Below, piece after piece: positions 37,299-46,164 of a DNA stretch of 56,773 bases. A model generated the notes under the pieces. The model saw nothing but the letters and a program-made list of their open reading frames with translations, did no database searches and was not told the origin of the DNA. The stretch is from Pararhodobacter sp. (lineage in GTDB: Bacteria; Pseudomonadota; Alphaproteobacteria; Rhodobacterales; Rhodobacteraceae): positions 1 to 56,773 of the forward strand of contig JAFIEG010000022.1 of NCBI GenBank assembly GCA_020832665.1, given 5' to 3'. Position 1 is the stretch's first letter. Every line of letters begins with the position of its first letter. The translations under genes were made by a program, and so were the position numbers.

Positions 37299-38444
37299 AT
37301 GGTGAAGATCCTGCGAAACATCCGCGTTGTCGAGCTGGGCACCTATATCACCGGGCCCGCCGCCTCGATGCATCTGGCCGATCTGGGTGCCGATGTCATC
37401 AAGGTCGAGCGCCCCGGCACCGGCGATCCGTTCCGCGCCTTCAAGGGCGGGCTCTATTCGCCGCATTTCCAGACCTACAACCGCAACAAGCGCTCCATCG
37501 CGCTGGATACCAAGAAAGCGGACGATCTGGCGCTCTTTCACGAACTGATCGCCAGCGCCGATGTCTTCGTTCAGAATTTCCGCCCCGGTGTGGCCGAGCG
37601 GCTGGGCGCCGGCGAGGATGCGCTGCGCGCGATCAACCCCGGGCTGATCTACTGCGCGATCTCGGGCTTCGGGCGCAGCGGCCCGTCGCGCGACCGGCCG
37701 GCCTATGACACGGTGGCGCAGGCGGCGTCGGGCTATCTGCGCCTGCTCACCCCGCCGGCCAATCCCCGCGTCATAGGGCCGGCGATTGCCGATGCGGTCA
37801 CCGGGCAATATGCCGCGCTCGGCATCCTTGCCGCGATCATCGAGCGCGGCGAGACCGGCAAGGGGCGGCGGCTCGATATTTCGATGCTCGAGGCGATGAG
37901 CCATTTCAACCTCGACAGCTTCACGCATTACTACAGCGTCGGCGAGGTGATGGGCCCGCTGTCGCGGCCGACGGTTTCACAATCCTACACCTTCGAGTGC
38001 AGCGACGGGAAATGGATCGCCATTCACCTGTCCTCGCCGCAGAAATTCTGGGATGGGCTGCTGCAGGCGACCGGGCAGCAGCAACTGGCCGACGACCCCC
38101 GCTTTGGCGAAAGGCTGCAGCGGATCGACCATCAGGACGAGCTGATCGAGGTTATGACCCCGGTCTTCAAGACCTGCACGCGCGACGAATGGTGCGCACG
38201 GCTTCTCGCGGCCGAGGTGCCGCATTCACCGGCCTATGATTCCAACGAGGCGCTCGAAGACCCGCAGGCCAGGCATCTGCAGATCGCGGTCAGTGCGGAC
38301 CACCCCGAGATGGGGCGCTTCACAACCGTCCGCGCGCCTTACGCCTTCGACGGCGAACCCGATCTCGCCGTCATGCCGCCGCCCGTTCTCGATGAGCATG
38401 GCGCGGAAATACGCGCCGCGCTGAAGCGGCGCAAATCCGGCTGA
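37299..38444 (+). CDS. CaiB/BaiF-family CoA-transferase
   Basis: This 381-residue class III CoA-transferase moves CoA between carboxylates (for example from succinyl-CoA to an organic acid). Family motifs are ITGPAASMHLADLGADVIKV, YNRNKRSIALD and NFRPGV. The catalytic Asp is probably D137 in DRPAYDTVAQAASG. It lies 10 bp after the lyase gene and before a YciI gene, so the acid it activates may be the next metabolite after ring cleavage. The start MVKILRNIRVVELG is clear. Confidence 0.92.
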   Translation: MVKILRNIRVVELGTYITGPAASMHLADLGADVIKVERPGTGDPFRAFKGGLYSPHFQTYNRNKRSIALDTKKADDLALFHELIASADVFVQNFRPGVAERLGAGEDALRAINPGLIYCAISGFGRSGPSRDRPAYDTVAQAASGYLRLLTPPANPRVIGPAIADAVTGQYAALGILAAIIERGETGKGRRLDISMLEAMSHFNLDSFTHYYSVGEVMGPLSRPTVSQSYTFECSDGKWIAIHLSSPQKFWDGLLQATGQQQLADDPRFGERLQRIDHQDELIEVMTPVFKTCTRDEWCARLLAAEVPHSPAYDSNEALEDPQARHLQIAVSADHPEMGRFTTVRAPYAFDGEPDLAVMPPPVLDEHGAEIRAALKRRKSG

Positions 38445-38462
38445 CCACAGGGAGGACAACCG

Positions 38463-38870
38463 ATGCCGGCTGACGAAACCCCGCCCCAGGCCTTGCCCAG
38501 GGCCGCTGTCATGGAGGCCAGCGCGGCGATGCTGCAAAAGCAGCTCTACGCCATCTTCACCAGCCCGACCGGCGATCTGGGCGCGGTGCTCGACAACATG
38601 GAAAGGCATCTCGCATTCCAGGTCGAACTGGAGCGCGAGGGCATCATGTTCGCCGCCGGGCCGCTGTGGAACGACGACGAGACCGAGTGGCACGGCGAGG
38701 GCATGGTGATCGTGCGCGCGGCCTCGCGTGACGAGGCGATCGCCATCGCAAGGCGCGATCCGATGCATCAATCCGGGGCGCGCAGCTTCAAGGTGCGCCC
38801 CTGGATGATCAATGAGGGCTCGATGACGTTCCGGCTCGACCTGTCGAGCCAGTCGCTGACGATGCTCTGA
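38463..38870 (+). CDS. YciI-family protein
   Basis: The 135-residue protein has a YCII domain (dimeric alpha/beta barrel like muconolactone isomerase) from about residue 25. The conserved His and Asp of the family are visible in NMERHLAFQVELE and ARRDPMHQSGA. YciI relatives can be small dehydrochlorinases or lactone isomerases, and often sit in aromatic-compound operons. Its position between a CoA-transferase and a TRAP receptor supports a catabolic role. The precise reaction is unknown. Confidence 0.75.
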   Translation: MPADETPPQALPRAAVMEASAAMLQKQLYAIFTSPTGDLGAVLDNMERHLAFQVELEREGIMFAAGPLWNDDETEWHGEGMVIVRAASRDEAIAIARRDPMHQSGARSFKVRPWMINEGSMTFRLDLSSQSLTML

Positions 38871-38899
38871 AGCCAAGGAAACCAAAGGGAGGAGAGAAA

Positions 38900-39979
38900 A
38901 TGAACAGAACTCTGGGAGTGGCGCTGAGCGCCGCGATAGCCTTTCCCGCCGCCGCAGCCGCGCAGGAAACGATCAATCTGACCGTGGCCTCGAGCCATCC
39001 CACCGCGATTCCGTGGGTCGGCATGATCCAGACCCACTTCATGGCCGAGACCGACCGTATCCTCGCCGAGTCGGGCAATTACGAGATCGCGTGGCAAGAG
39101 GCCTTTGGCGGCCAGCTCTACGGCGCGATGGCCACGCTGACCTCGGTTCAGGACGGAATCACCGATATCGGCTGGGTGTTTTCCTATCTCGAAGCCGCGC
39201 GAATGCCGCTAAGCCAGGTGACGGCCTACACGCCGTTTTCCACCTCGAACCCGGTCACGCAACTGGAGGTGATGCGCGAACTCTACGATACCTTCCCCGC
39301 CTTTCGCGAGGAATGGGAGCAATACAATGTCCGGCTTCTGGGCATGACCGCCTCGGATAATTACGACATCTACACCAAGTCGCCGATAACCAGCCTGGAC
39401 GATCTTTCGGGCCTGCGCCTTTCGGCGCCCGGGCCACTTGGCAACTGGCTGCGTGGCATCGGGGCAAATGCCGTCGACGGGGCGCTGACCACCTTCTACA
39501 CCGACATCCAGACCGGCGTATCCGACGGCGTGGTGACGCTGGCGCTCGGCGCGCTGCCGGCGAGCCTCTACGAGGTTGCGCCCTATATCTCGCGCGTGCG
39601 CATCGGCACCGTGTTCTCGGGCGGCGTGGCGATCAATGGCGATGTCTGGAACACGCTGCCCGAAGAGGTTCAGGAAGCGATGCTTGCCGCCGGGCACCAC
39701 TATTCCACCGCGCACGCCCAGGATCTGGTCGATCGCGAGGAATTCGCCATCGAACGCATGCAGGAAGTCGGCGCCGACCAGAATCCGCCTGTAACCGTTA
39801 CCACCCTGCCCGCCGAGGAGCGCCAGCGCTGGGTCGACTCGCTGCCCGACCTTGCCGGCGAATGGGCCGAACAGGCCGAGGCGCGCGGCATCCCGGCGCG
39901 CGAGTTCCTCTCGGCCTATCTCGACGGGCTTCGCGAACGCGGCGATACGCCCGCGCGTGACTGGGACCAGTCCGACTGA
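38900..39979 (+). CDS. dctP: TRAP transporter substrate-binding protein
   Basis: The periplasmic receptor is 359 residues long. A signal peptide of ~22 residues (cleavage after FPAAAAA-QE) precedes a DctP fold (INLTVASSHPTAIPWVGMIQ, then GLRLSAPGPLGNWLRGIGA as the conserved carboxylate-binding loop). The ligand is typically a C4-dicarboxylate or an aromatic/keto acid. A GGAGGAG site precedes the start. It forms a standard P-Q-M set with the following two genes, with the stop overlapping the Q start. Confidence 0.9.
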   Translation: MNRTLGVALSAAIAFPAAAAAQETINLTVASSHPTAIPWVGMIQTHFMAETDRILAESGNYEIAWQEAFGGQLYGAMATLTSVQDGITDIGWVFSYLEAARMPLSQVTAYTPFSTSNPVTQLEVMRELYDTFPAFREEWEQYNVRLLGMTASDNYDIYTKSPITSLDDLSGLRLSAPGPLGNWLRGIGANAVDGALTTFYTDIQTGVSDGVVTLALGALPASLYEVAPYISRVRIGTVFSGGVAINGDVWNTLPEEVQEAMLAAGHHYSTAHAQDLVDREEFAIERMQEVGADQNPPVTVTTLPAEERQRWVDSLPDLAGEWAEQAEARGIPAREFLSAYLDGLRERGDTPARDWDQSD

Positions 39980-40557
39980 TGTCGAACGGCCCTGAAGACA
40001 ACGACGGCTCGCCTCCCGGGGCGGGCCGCTCGCCCGAGCCGTTTATCGTGCGCGCATGGGCCGCGCTTGTCGACGGGCTGGCCGGGCTGGGCACGCTCAT
40101 GATCGGTGGCCTGATGCTGATCATCTGCGCCGATATCGTGGTGCGCAACCTCATGGGCGGTTCGCTGCCGCTGGTTTCCGAACTCGGCGCACTGGCGCTG
40201 GTGATGATCGTCTATCTGCAACTCGCCACCACCATCCGCCACAACCGTCTGGTGCGCTCGGACATCGTGCTTTCCCTGCTCGGCGGGGTCGCGCCGCGCC
40301 TGCGCCTGGCGCTGGAAACCCTGTTCGACATCACGGGCCTGATCGTGATTGCACTCATTGCATGGGCCACGCTCGGCATTCTGGAGCGCGACATTCAGGT
40401 CGGCCAGTATATTGGCGTGACCGGCGTGCTCATCCTGCCCACATGGCCGTTTCGCGCACTCATCCTCTTGGGAACAACGGTGGCGGCGCTGCAATTCCTG
40501 TTCCAGTTACTTCACCGCCTGCGCCAGCTCGCGCGCGGCGACGGGCTGCAATCATGA
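39979..40557 (+). CDS. dctQ: TRAP transporter small permease
   Basis: The 192-residue membrane protein has four predicted helices. SELGALALVMIVYLQLATTIR is split over the second helix, and the family-typical HNRLVRSDIVLSLL motif follows. It stabilises the large permease in a tripartite TRAP transporter. The gene overlaps the receptor stop and the large-permease start. The first ~30 residues are polar and extend the family minimum. Confidence 0.88.
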   Translation: MSNGPEDNDGSPPGAGRSPEPFIVRAWAALVDGLAGLGTLMIGGLMLIICADIVVRNLMGGSLPLVSELGALALVMIVYLQLATTIRHNRLVRSDIVLSLLGGVAPRLRLALETLFDITGLIVIALIAWATLGILERDIQVGQYIGVTGVLILPTWPFRALILLGTTVAALQFLFQLLHRLRQLARGDGLQS

Positions 40558-41867
40558 CGCCGCTGGATATCGGCATCCTTGCCGTCATCGCTTTGCTGCT
40601 GCTGATCCTGATCGGCATGCAGATCGGGGTGGCGATGCTCGCGGTCTCGCTGGCCGCGGTGGCCGCCATCCGCAACGAGACCGTGGCCATGCGCATGATC
40701 GGCTCGGTGGCCAATGATTCGCTCAACAACTACTTGTTCGCCGTCGTCCCGCTCTTCGTGCTGATGGGGCTCCTGGTCACGCAATCGGGCGTGGGCAAGG
40801 ACACCTTCGACGTGTTCGAGCGGCTCATGCGCCGCCTGCGGGCGGGGCTTGGCATCGCCACGGTTTTCGCGAACGCCGTCTTCGCGGCCATCACCGGTGT
40901 TTCCATCGCCTCGGCCACGGTGTTCAGCCGCGTCGCCGTGCCCGAGATGCGCCGCCACGGATACACGGGAAAGTTCGCCACCGGCGTTGTCGCGGGAAGC
41001 TCGGTGCTGGGAATGCTGATCCCGCCCTCGCTGTTGATGATCGTCTATGCGGTGCTGGCCGAGGAATCGGTGGGGCGGATGTTCCTGGCCGGTGTCGGGC
41101 CGGGTATCCTGCTGGCGCTGGTCTTCTCGGCCACCATTCTTCTGCTGGCCTGGAAGCGGCCGGGATTCGTGTTCGAAACCGAGCCCGGCGAGGTGGTCAG
41201 CGGCGGCATCTCGGGCCTCGACGTGATGCGCAAATCGACCCCGATCATCGCGCTGGTCCTGCTTGTGCTGGGCGGGCTCTATGGCGGCTACTTCAACCCC
41301 ACCGAGGCCGGCGCCGCCGGGGCGGCCGGCGCGCTTTTCATCGCGCTGATGCGACGGTCGCTGACCTTGCCGCGGTTCTGGCAACTCATGGTCGAGGCCG
41401 GGCGGATCACGGTGTCGGTGCTGTTTCTCATCATGGCTGCCACCTTCTTCAGCCGCATGCTCGCCATGTCTGGCCTGCCGCGCCAGCTTGCCGATCTGCT
41501 GCTCTCGGGGCCGATAGGCCCCTTCGGCTTCCTGCTGCTTTATCTGGGGCTGATCATCGTTCTGGGCTTCATCATCGATTCGATCTCGATCATGCTGATC
41601 GTGCTACCGATCGCCCTGCCCGTCGCCAATGCGGCCGGGTTCGACCTGATCTGGTTTGGCGTGATGACGGTGATCGCGGTCGAGATCGGGCTGCTGACAC
41701 CGCCCTTCGGCCTGTCCGTCTATACCATCAAGGCGGCCCTTCAGGACAGAACCATCCCCGTGGGCGACATCTTCCGCGGCGCGCTTCCCTTCGTGGGGGC
41801 GATGTTCGTCACGCTGGCGATTCTGGGAATGTTCCCATCCATCGCAACCTGGCTGGCACGGCTTTGA
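40554..41867 (+). CDS. dctM: TRAP transporter large permease
   Basis: The 437-residue permease has about twelve helices and carries Na+-coupled transport in the TRAP system. Recognisable stretches are VVPLFVLMGLLVTQSG, VVAGSSVLGMLIPPSLLMIVYAV and YFNPTEAGAAGAAGALFIAL, all classic DctM motifs. It begins at an ATGA overlap with the small permease. The substrate is probably the compound degraded by this island, not inferable from the sequence. Confidence 0.92.
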   Translation: MTPLDIGILAVIALLLLILIGMQIGVAMLAVSLAAVAAIRNETVAMRMIGSVANDSLNNYLFAVVPLFVLMGLLVTQSGVGKDTFDVFERLMRRLRAGLGIATVFANAVFAAITGVSIASATVFSRVAVPEMRRHGYTGKFATGVVAGSSVLGMLIPPSLLMIVYAVLAEESVGRMFLAGVGPGILLALVFSATILLLAWKRPGFVFETEPGEVVSGGISGLDVMRKSTPIIALVLLVLGGLYGGYFNPTEAGAAGAAGALFIALMRRSLTLPRFWQLMVEAGRITVSVLFLIMAATFFSRMLAMSGLPRQLADLLLSGPIGPFGFLLLYLGLIIVLGFIIDSISIMLIVLPIALPVANAAGFDLIWFGVMTVIAVEIGLLTPPFGLSVYTIKAALQDRTIPVGDIFRGALPFVGAMFVTLAILGMFPSIATWLARL

Positions 41868-41887
41868 AAACCACAGGAGAAGACCTC

Positions 41888-42418
41888 ATGCCCGTAATCC
41901 TGGGGCTGTGCGGCAGTCTGCGCGCCGCATCGTCATCGGCCGCGCTGATGCGCACGCTTGCCGAACGTCTGGCACCGCGGGTCAGGCTTGAAATTGCCGA
42001 TATCGCAGCATTGCCGCACTACAACGCCGATATAGAAGGCAACCCGCAGGTCGCCCGGCTGATCGAACAGATAAGTGCGGCGGACGGGTTGCTGTTCGTC
42101 ACGCCCGAATACAACTACTCCGTCCCGGGCTTGCTGAAGAATGCGCTCGACTGGGCCTCGCGGCCGGCCTACAAATCGGTCTTCAAGGGCAAGCCGGCGC
42201 TGGTGATCTCGGTTTCGGGCGGGGCGCTGGGAGGCGTGCGCGCGCAGGCTCATCTGAAATATATCCTCAACGGGATGCTGGCGGTCAACCATGTGGGCCA
42301 GGAAATCGTTGTCACCCACGCCAACAGGAAAGTTGAGAACGGCCGCTTCACCGATGAGGCCACGCTCGATTTCGCGCTTGCAGAGCTGGACAGCTTCATC
42401 GCTTCCCTCAACGCCTGA
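41888..42418 (+). CDS. NADPH-dependent FMN reductase
   Basis: The 176-residue flavodoxin-fold protein has the FMN-binding loop GLCGSLRAASSSAAL and the hallmark FVTPEYNYSVPGLLKNALDW. It could supply reduced flavin to a monooxygenase or reduce a quinone in the same operon. The ATG at 41888 has an AGGAGAAG ribosome site. The open frame extends 8 codons upstream, overlapping dctM. It is the last gene of the plus-strand run that starts at 36482. Confidence 0.88.
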   Translation: MPVILGLCGSLRAASSSAALMRTLAERLAPRVRLEIADIAALPHYNADIEGNPQVARLIEQISAADGLLFVTPEYNYSVPGLLKNALDWASRPAYKSVFKGKPALVISVSGGALGGVRAQAHLKYILNGMLAVNHVGQEIVVTHANRKVENGRFTDEATLDFALAELDSFIASLNA

Positions 42419-42589
42419 CGGCATGGGCCGCAACGAGATACGGTTTCACGCAGCCCCTCACGCGCAAACGCCGCTCAGGGGAAAGTGCTTGATGAACCGG
42501 CAAGATCGGGCGATCCTGCCACCAATCGGCGCGCCACATGGCGAATGTCGGGTTGTGACCTTGCAAGTCTTGTCACGGAGTATTCTGTC

Positions 42590-43729
42590 ATGGCCCGGAT
42601 TGCCGCCCTTCTCGCCCTGTTTCTGCTGATTCCGGGGGCCGTTTTCGCGGAAAACGCCGATGGCGACGCCTTTCAGCTCGGCGATGACGCCTTCATCGCA
42701 GGCGCGCGAATCACGCATGCTGCCCCGGGCATCGAGGATCTCTTCGCCGCCGGCGAAACCGCCGAGCTTGCCGCACCCATCGCCGGCTCCGCCCATATGG
42801 CCGCGCGCCGGGTGATCGTCTCGGAATCCGTTGGGCAGAATCTTTATGCCGCGGGCATGGATGTCCTGCTCGCCGCGCCGGTCGAGGGCAATGCAACCGT
42901 GGCCGGCTACTCGATCGACATTCGCGGCGCGATCGGCGGCAAGCTGCGCGCCAGCGGCGCCAATCTGACACTCGCGGCGCCGGTCGGCGGAACGGCCCTG
43001 CTGACCGGCGACAGGGTCGAGCTTTCCGCGGCCATCACCGGCGATGTGGTGGTGACGGCGCGGGAACTCGTCTTTGCCGAGGGGGCCAGCATCGGCGGCA
43101 CGCTGCAGATCTACGCCGAAGACCCCGACGCCTTTTCCGTTCCCGCCACCGTCATCGAGCCGGGGCGCATTACCCGGCACCAGATCGAGGGGTGGGAAGG
43201 CCCCCCTTCTGTTTCGGCGGTGTTGCCCAGCTGGCGCGGCGTGATGCGGGGTTTCCTGTTCGCGGTTTTCGCCGTCGCCGTGATCGCCGCCCTCATCGCC
43301 GCCATTGCACCGGGCCCACTTGGCGACATGCGCCAGCGCCTGGTGGCGCGCCCCTTCGCCACGCTGGGCTGGGGGTTCCTGTCACTTTCGGCGCTGATCG
43401 GCAGCGGCATCGTGATCGGGCTGACGCTTGTCGGGCTGCTGGTCACGCCGGCGCTCATGGTCCTCGCCGTTGTGGCAGGCTTCGCGGGATATGTGGTGGG
43501 GGCCTACTGCCTTGGGGCGGGTATCCTGGCGCTTTTCCACGCCCGGCCCGAAGGCCCGGGCCTGCGCGCGCTCGCCGCCATTGTCGGGGTGGTGGTGGCA
43601 GCGCTGATCGGGCTGATTCCCTTCCTGGGCTGGCTGTTCGTGCTGGCGCTTGCGCTGGCGGGTCTCGGTGCGCTGATCATGAGCCTGTTCCGGCCATCCT
43701 TCTACGCCGCCGAGCAATCAGCTTCCTGA
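42590..43729 (+). CDS. Secreted bactofilin-like polymer domain fused to four membrane helices
   Basis: The 379-residue protein has a signal peptide (MARIAALLALFLLIPGAVFA), then about 150 residues of short beta-repeat rungs such as GETAELAAPIAG, GMDVLLAAPVEGN and GANLTLAAPVGGTALLTGD. Their spacing suggests a right-handed beta-helix as in bactofilins. About four helices follow (from RGFLFAVFAVAVIAA to FVLALALAGLGALIM). The soluble domain should be periplasmic and tethered. The function is unknown; a cell-shape or envelope-scaffold role is an inference. An ACGGAG site precedes the ATG. Confidence 0.65.
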   Translation: MARIAALLALFLLIPGAVFAENADGDAFQLGDDAFIAGARITHAAPGIEDLFAAGETAELAAPIAGSAHMAARRVIVSESVGQNLYAAGMDVLLAAPVEGNATVAGYSIDIRGAIGGKLRASGANLTLAAPVGGTALLTGDRVELSAAITGDVVVTARELVFAEGASIGGTLQIYAEDPDAFSVPATVIEPGRITRHQIEGWEGPPSVSAVLPSWRGVMRGFLFAVFAVAVIAALIAAIAPGPLGDMRQRLVARPFATLGWGFLSLSALIGSGIVIGLTLVGLLVTPALMVLAVVAGFAGYVVGAYCLGAGILALFHARPEGPGLRALAAIVGVVVAALIGLIPFLGWLFVLALALAGLGALIMSLFRPSFYAAEQSAS

Positions 43730-43816
43730 AACCAGGCCCTTCGCACCCGCACCCTCCACGCTCACCCGGGTGTCGCCGAGCGTTGTCTGGAACCAGCCAT
43801 TCGCGCCTGCCGTTTT

Positions 43817-44086
43817 TCAGCGATCGATGCGAAAGCCGGGCTCTGGCGGGGTCTCGGCCTCGGTAACGAGAACATTCTTGACCTTCGCCGGCGGCGGCCC
43901 CTCATGCAGCGCCGCGACCAGCGCCTCGACCGCCTCGGCGGGCCCTGCGACGAGCGCCTCGACCGAACCATCCGGGCGGTTGCGAACCCAGCCCGAAACG
44001 CCGAGCGCCTGCGCCTGTTCCCGCGTCCATGCCCGAAACCAGACACCCTGCACGCGGCCGGTTACATGCACATGTCTCGCAATCAT
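43817..44086 (-). CDS. acyP: Acylphosphatase
   Basis: The 89-residue enzyme hydrolyses carboxyl-phosphate bonds of small acyl phosphates in the cytoplasm. The catalytic Arg is R18 in GRVQGVWFRAW, and the Asn is N36 in VRNRPDGSVEA. The length is exactly typical. It lies 21 bp downstream of the PhlG-like gene on the same strand and is probably co-transcribed with it. Confidence 0.93.
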   Translation of the reverse strand: MIARHVHVTGRVQGVWFRAWTREQAQALGVSGWVRNRPDGSVEALVAGPAEAVEALVAALHEGPPPAKVKNVLVTEAETPPEPGFRIDR

Positions 44087-44107
44087 CGCCTTGCTCCATT
44101 CCTTCGA

Positions 44108-44740
44108 TCATCTGCCTAAAGGTATCAGATGTTCAAGCTGCCCGATTTCTTCAACATTGTGCCGGATCCAGGCTCGCCCCATCGCCTCGGGAAAGACAAG
44201 GCGCCGGATCACGGCGTTGCATGCGTGACAGACCCAGGGCGTGTCGAGGCCGACGATCAGGCTAGAATGGCAACGCGCGCCCTCGATCCCGGCTTCGAAA
44301 TCATGGGAGAGCCTGCTGACAACCTGACCAAGCACCCGCATCTCGAGCGTGAACCCCGTCCGGTCCAGACGGGTGACATCTTCCACGACATCAACCAGGT
44401 GGTTCATGTCCCGGCCAAAGGCCTCGACGATATGGTAGCGCGCACCTTCCTCTGCGATACCATTCGGCCCGGGGCGTGCCAGAGCCCAGTGAATATGATC
44501 GCGTGGATGCCAGGCGTGATAACGGGGCATGGTCGCCGGTCCGATAGCGATATCGCCCGCAATATGTCCGAACCACCAGCAAAGGTCATCGGGCACAAGA
44601 CCGGGCAACTCGGCGTGATCGATCTGCATCACAAGGCGGCCGCAGCGGTCGATACTGACCGAGTGCCTGGCGAATTCAGGTTTGCGCAGGGGCCAGGGCA
44701 GGTTTCTGGTGGCTGGCAAAGCGTGTTTTCGTCGAAACAT
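44108..44740 (-). CDS. PhlG-like hydrolase (DAPG hydrolase family)
   Basis: The 210-residue protein has DLCWWFGHIAGD followed by RYHAWHPRDHIHW, resembling the DAPG hydrolase (PhlG) fold that cleaves a C-C bond in 2,4-diacetylphloroglucinol using zinc. Near the C-terminus WIRHNVEEIGQLEHLIP contains an HxxxE pair suited to metal binding. Family assignment is from motif memory and is moderate. The ATG at 44740 is chosen over a TTG 18 bases upstream. Acylphosphatase follows immediately. Confidence 0.55.
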   Translation of the reverse strand: MFRRKHALPATRNLPWPLRKPEFARHSVSIDRCGRLVMQIDHAELPGLVPDDLCWWFGHIAGDIAIGPATMPRYHAWHPRDHIHWALARPGPNGIAEEGARYHIVEAFGRDMNHLVDVVEDVTRLDRTGFTLEMRVLGQVVSRLSHDFEAGIEGARCHSSLIVGLDTPWVCHACNAVIRRLVFPEAMGRAWIRHNVEEIGQLEHLIPLGR

Positions 44741-44892
44741 CGCAAGGGTTTCCAACAATGATTGCGTTCTGGTCTCCGCCGGCCGCGATCTGATGGCAGC
44801 TCCGGTCCCGGCACATCCCCCGCCCCGATCCTGTGTTCATCTGCACTGCCTTGCAAACGGCTCGGCTCGGTGGCGGCAGATCGCAACGAAGC

Positions 44893-45423
44893 CTATGCAT
44901 CGACAGCAAGCCTGTAGTGACGATATACAAGATCATCGGGATCGGGCCGCTGGGCATGATGATCCGGCGTCGCCCCAAGCCGTTCTGCAAGATGGATTGA
45001 CCTGCCGTTCCGGGGATCGATGTAGCTCACCAGCGTTTCGAGCTCGCGCACTTCCTTCGCCCATGCGCGCAGGGCCAAGGCGGCTTCATGGGCGTATCCA
45101 TGGCCCTCTGCTTGCGGATACAGCAGCCAGCCCAGCTCCCATTCGGGGAACAACGGCCCGTAGTTAATGCCAACCTGTCCGAGGCACGCACCGGTTGCAT
45201 CATGCTCGATCATCAGGGCGCCGACGCCGAAAAAGCTCCATTGAGCGTGATCGCTGCAAAACATCCCCCAGGCCATGGCGGGCGAAAACGGGCCGCCCAT
45301 GTATCCGGCGCGATCTGAAGCCATGAAGCGGTGATAGCCATCCCAGTCATCGGCGCGCATCGCTCGCAGGGTCAGCCGTGAGGTTTTCAGCGTCGGGATC
45401 AGGTCCATCTCTGGTGCTTTCAT
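44893..45423 (-). CDS. GNAT-family acetyltransferase (RimJ/RimL-like)
   Basis: The 176-residue protein begins LIPTLKTSRLTLRAMRADDW, the usual RimJ/RimL-type N-terminus. The acetyl-CoA-binding region is LLYPQAEGHGYAHEAALALRAWA, where the Gln/Gly-x-Gly-x-Gly/Ala motif is present. NGRSIHLAERLG gives the last conserved helix. The acceptor is unknown. The ATG at 45423 overlaps the stop of the upstream TetR gene (ATGA), which favours this start over the ATG at 45408. Confidence 0.88.
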   Translation of the reverse strand: MKAPEMDLIPTLKTSRLTLRAMRADDWDGYHRFMASDRAGYMGGPFSPAMAWGMFCSDHAQWSFFGVGALMIEHDATGACLGQVGINYGPLFPEWELGWLLYPQAEGHGYAHEAALALRAWAKEVRELETLVSYIDPRNGRSIHLAERLGATPDHHAQRPDPDDLVYRHYRLAVDA

Positions 45424-46094
45424 GTTGGCTGTCGGGGGCGCGTTCTTGTGCCCGTGCTGCTGGCCTTTCCTGGCTCGCCCTTTGCCGCCGCGCCTGGCCC
45501 AAGATGGCGTGTCAGGATGGCATCGGCGATTTCACCCATGAGCCGCGCCGCGGTGGCGGTATCCCTGCCGGCAACATCGGTCAGCGAGATCAGCCCCTCG
45601 ACCCCGGCCACCGTCGAGAGCGACGCCACCAGGTCGGCTTGTCTGGCGGGCGCAAGATCGTGCGGCATGTCGCGCAGTGCGCGTTTCATATAGGCCACCC
45701 GCCTTGCCCCCCTTGTGCGTGTTCCGCCCGGCGCGGTCACGGCATGAGACAGGTATTGGCGAAACGCGGTCTCGTTCTCCAGCGTCAGCCTGATCATCGC
45801 CGCCGTGATCGCACTCAGCCGTGACCGCAGGTCGGTGGTCCCGGCGGTGACTTCCTCATAGGGCGGAACCAGCGTGGCCAGGCCTGCCTCCAGCGTCAGC
45901 GCCTGCGGGTCGGAAAAGTAACGATAGGCCGTCGCACGCGAGATCCGGTGTTCGGCTGCCGCAGCGGCTACGGTGACGGCTTCGCCGCGCGCCAGCAGAC
46001 GCCGCGCACCGTCAAGGATGGCATCGCGCGTGCGTTGTTTCTGGCTCGTTCGCTCGGTCGTATCCGACATTTTTTCATCCCGTTCATTTTCCAT
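45420..46094 (-). CDS. TetR-family transcriptional regulator
   Basis: The 224-residue protein has a TetR-type HTH (TRDAILDGARRLLARGE, AAEHRISRATAYRYFSD) and a helical ligand domain. It is divergent from a cupin/oxidase-like pair, with a 16-bp palindrome in the intergenic region. An internal ATG at 46070 (MSDTTERTSQ) may be the true start because the palindrome lies right beside the first one. It is followed by the overlapping GNAT gene. Confidence 0.85.
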   Translation of the reverse strand: MENERDEKMSDTTERTSQKQRTRDAILDGARRLLARGEAVTVAAAAAEHRISRATAYRYFSDPQALTLEAGLATLVPPYEEVTAGTTDLRSRLSAITAAMIRLTLENETAFRQYLSHAVTAPGGTRTRGARRVAYMKRALRDMPHDLAPARQADLVASLSTVAGVEGLISLTDVAGRDTATAARLMGEIADAILTRHLGPGAAAKGEPGKASSTGTRTRPRQPT

Positions 46095-46096
46095 CT

Positions 46097-46112
46097 TGAG
46101 ACAGGTGTCTCA
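46097..46112. promoter_or_regulatory. Palindromic operator between tetR and cupin genes
   Basis: TGAGACA-GG-TGTCTCA is a perfect 7-bp-arm inverted repeat in the divergent gap. It is a candidate site for the adjacent TetR protein, 53 bp before the cupin start. Confidence 0.65.
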
Positions 46113-46164
46113 TCGTGATTATAGGCGTCTTACAGCGGGAATCAGTCCCGTCAAGGAGAAACCG

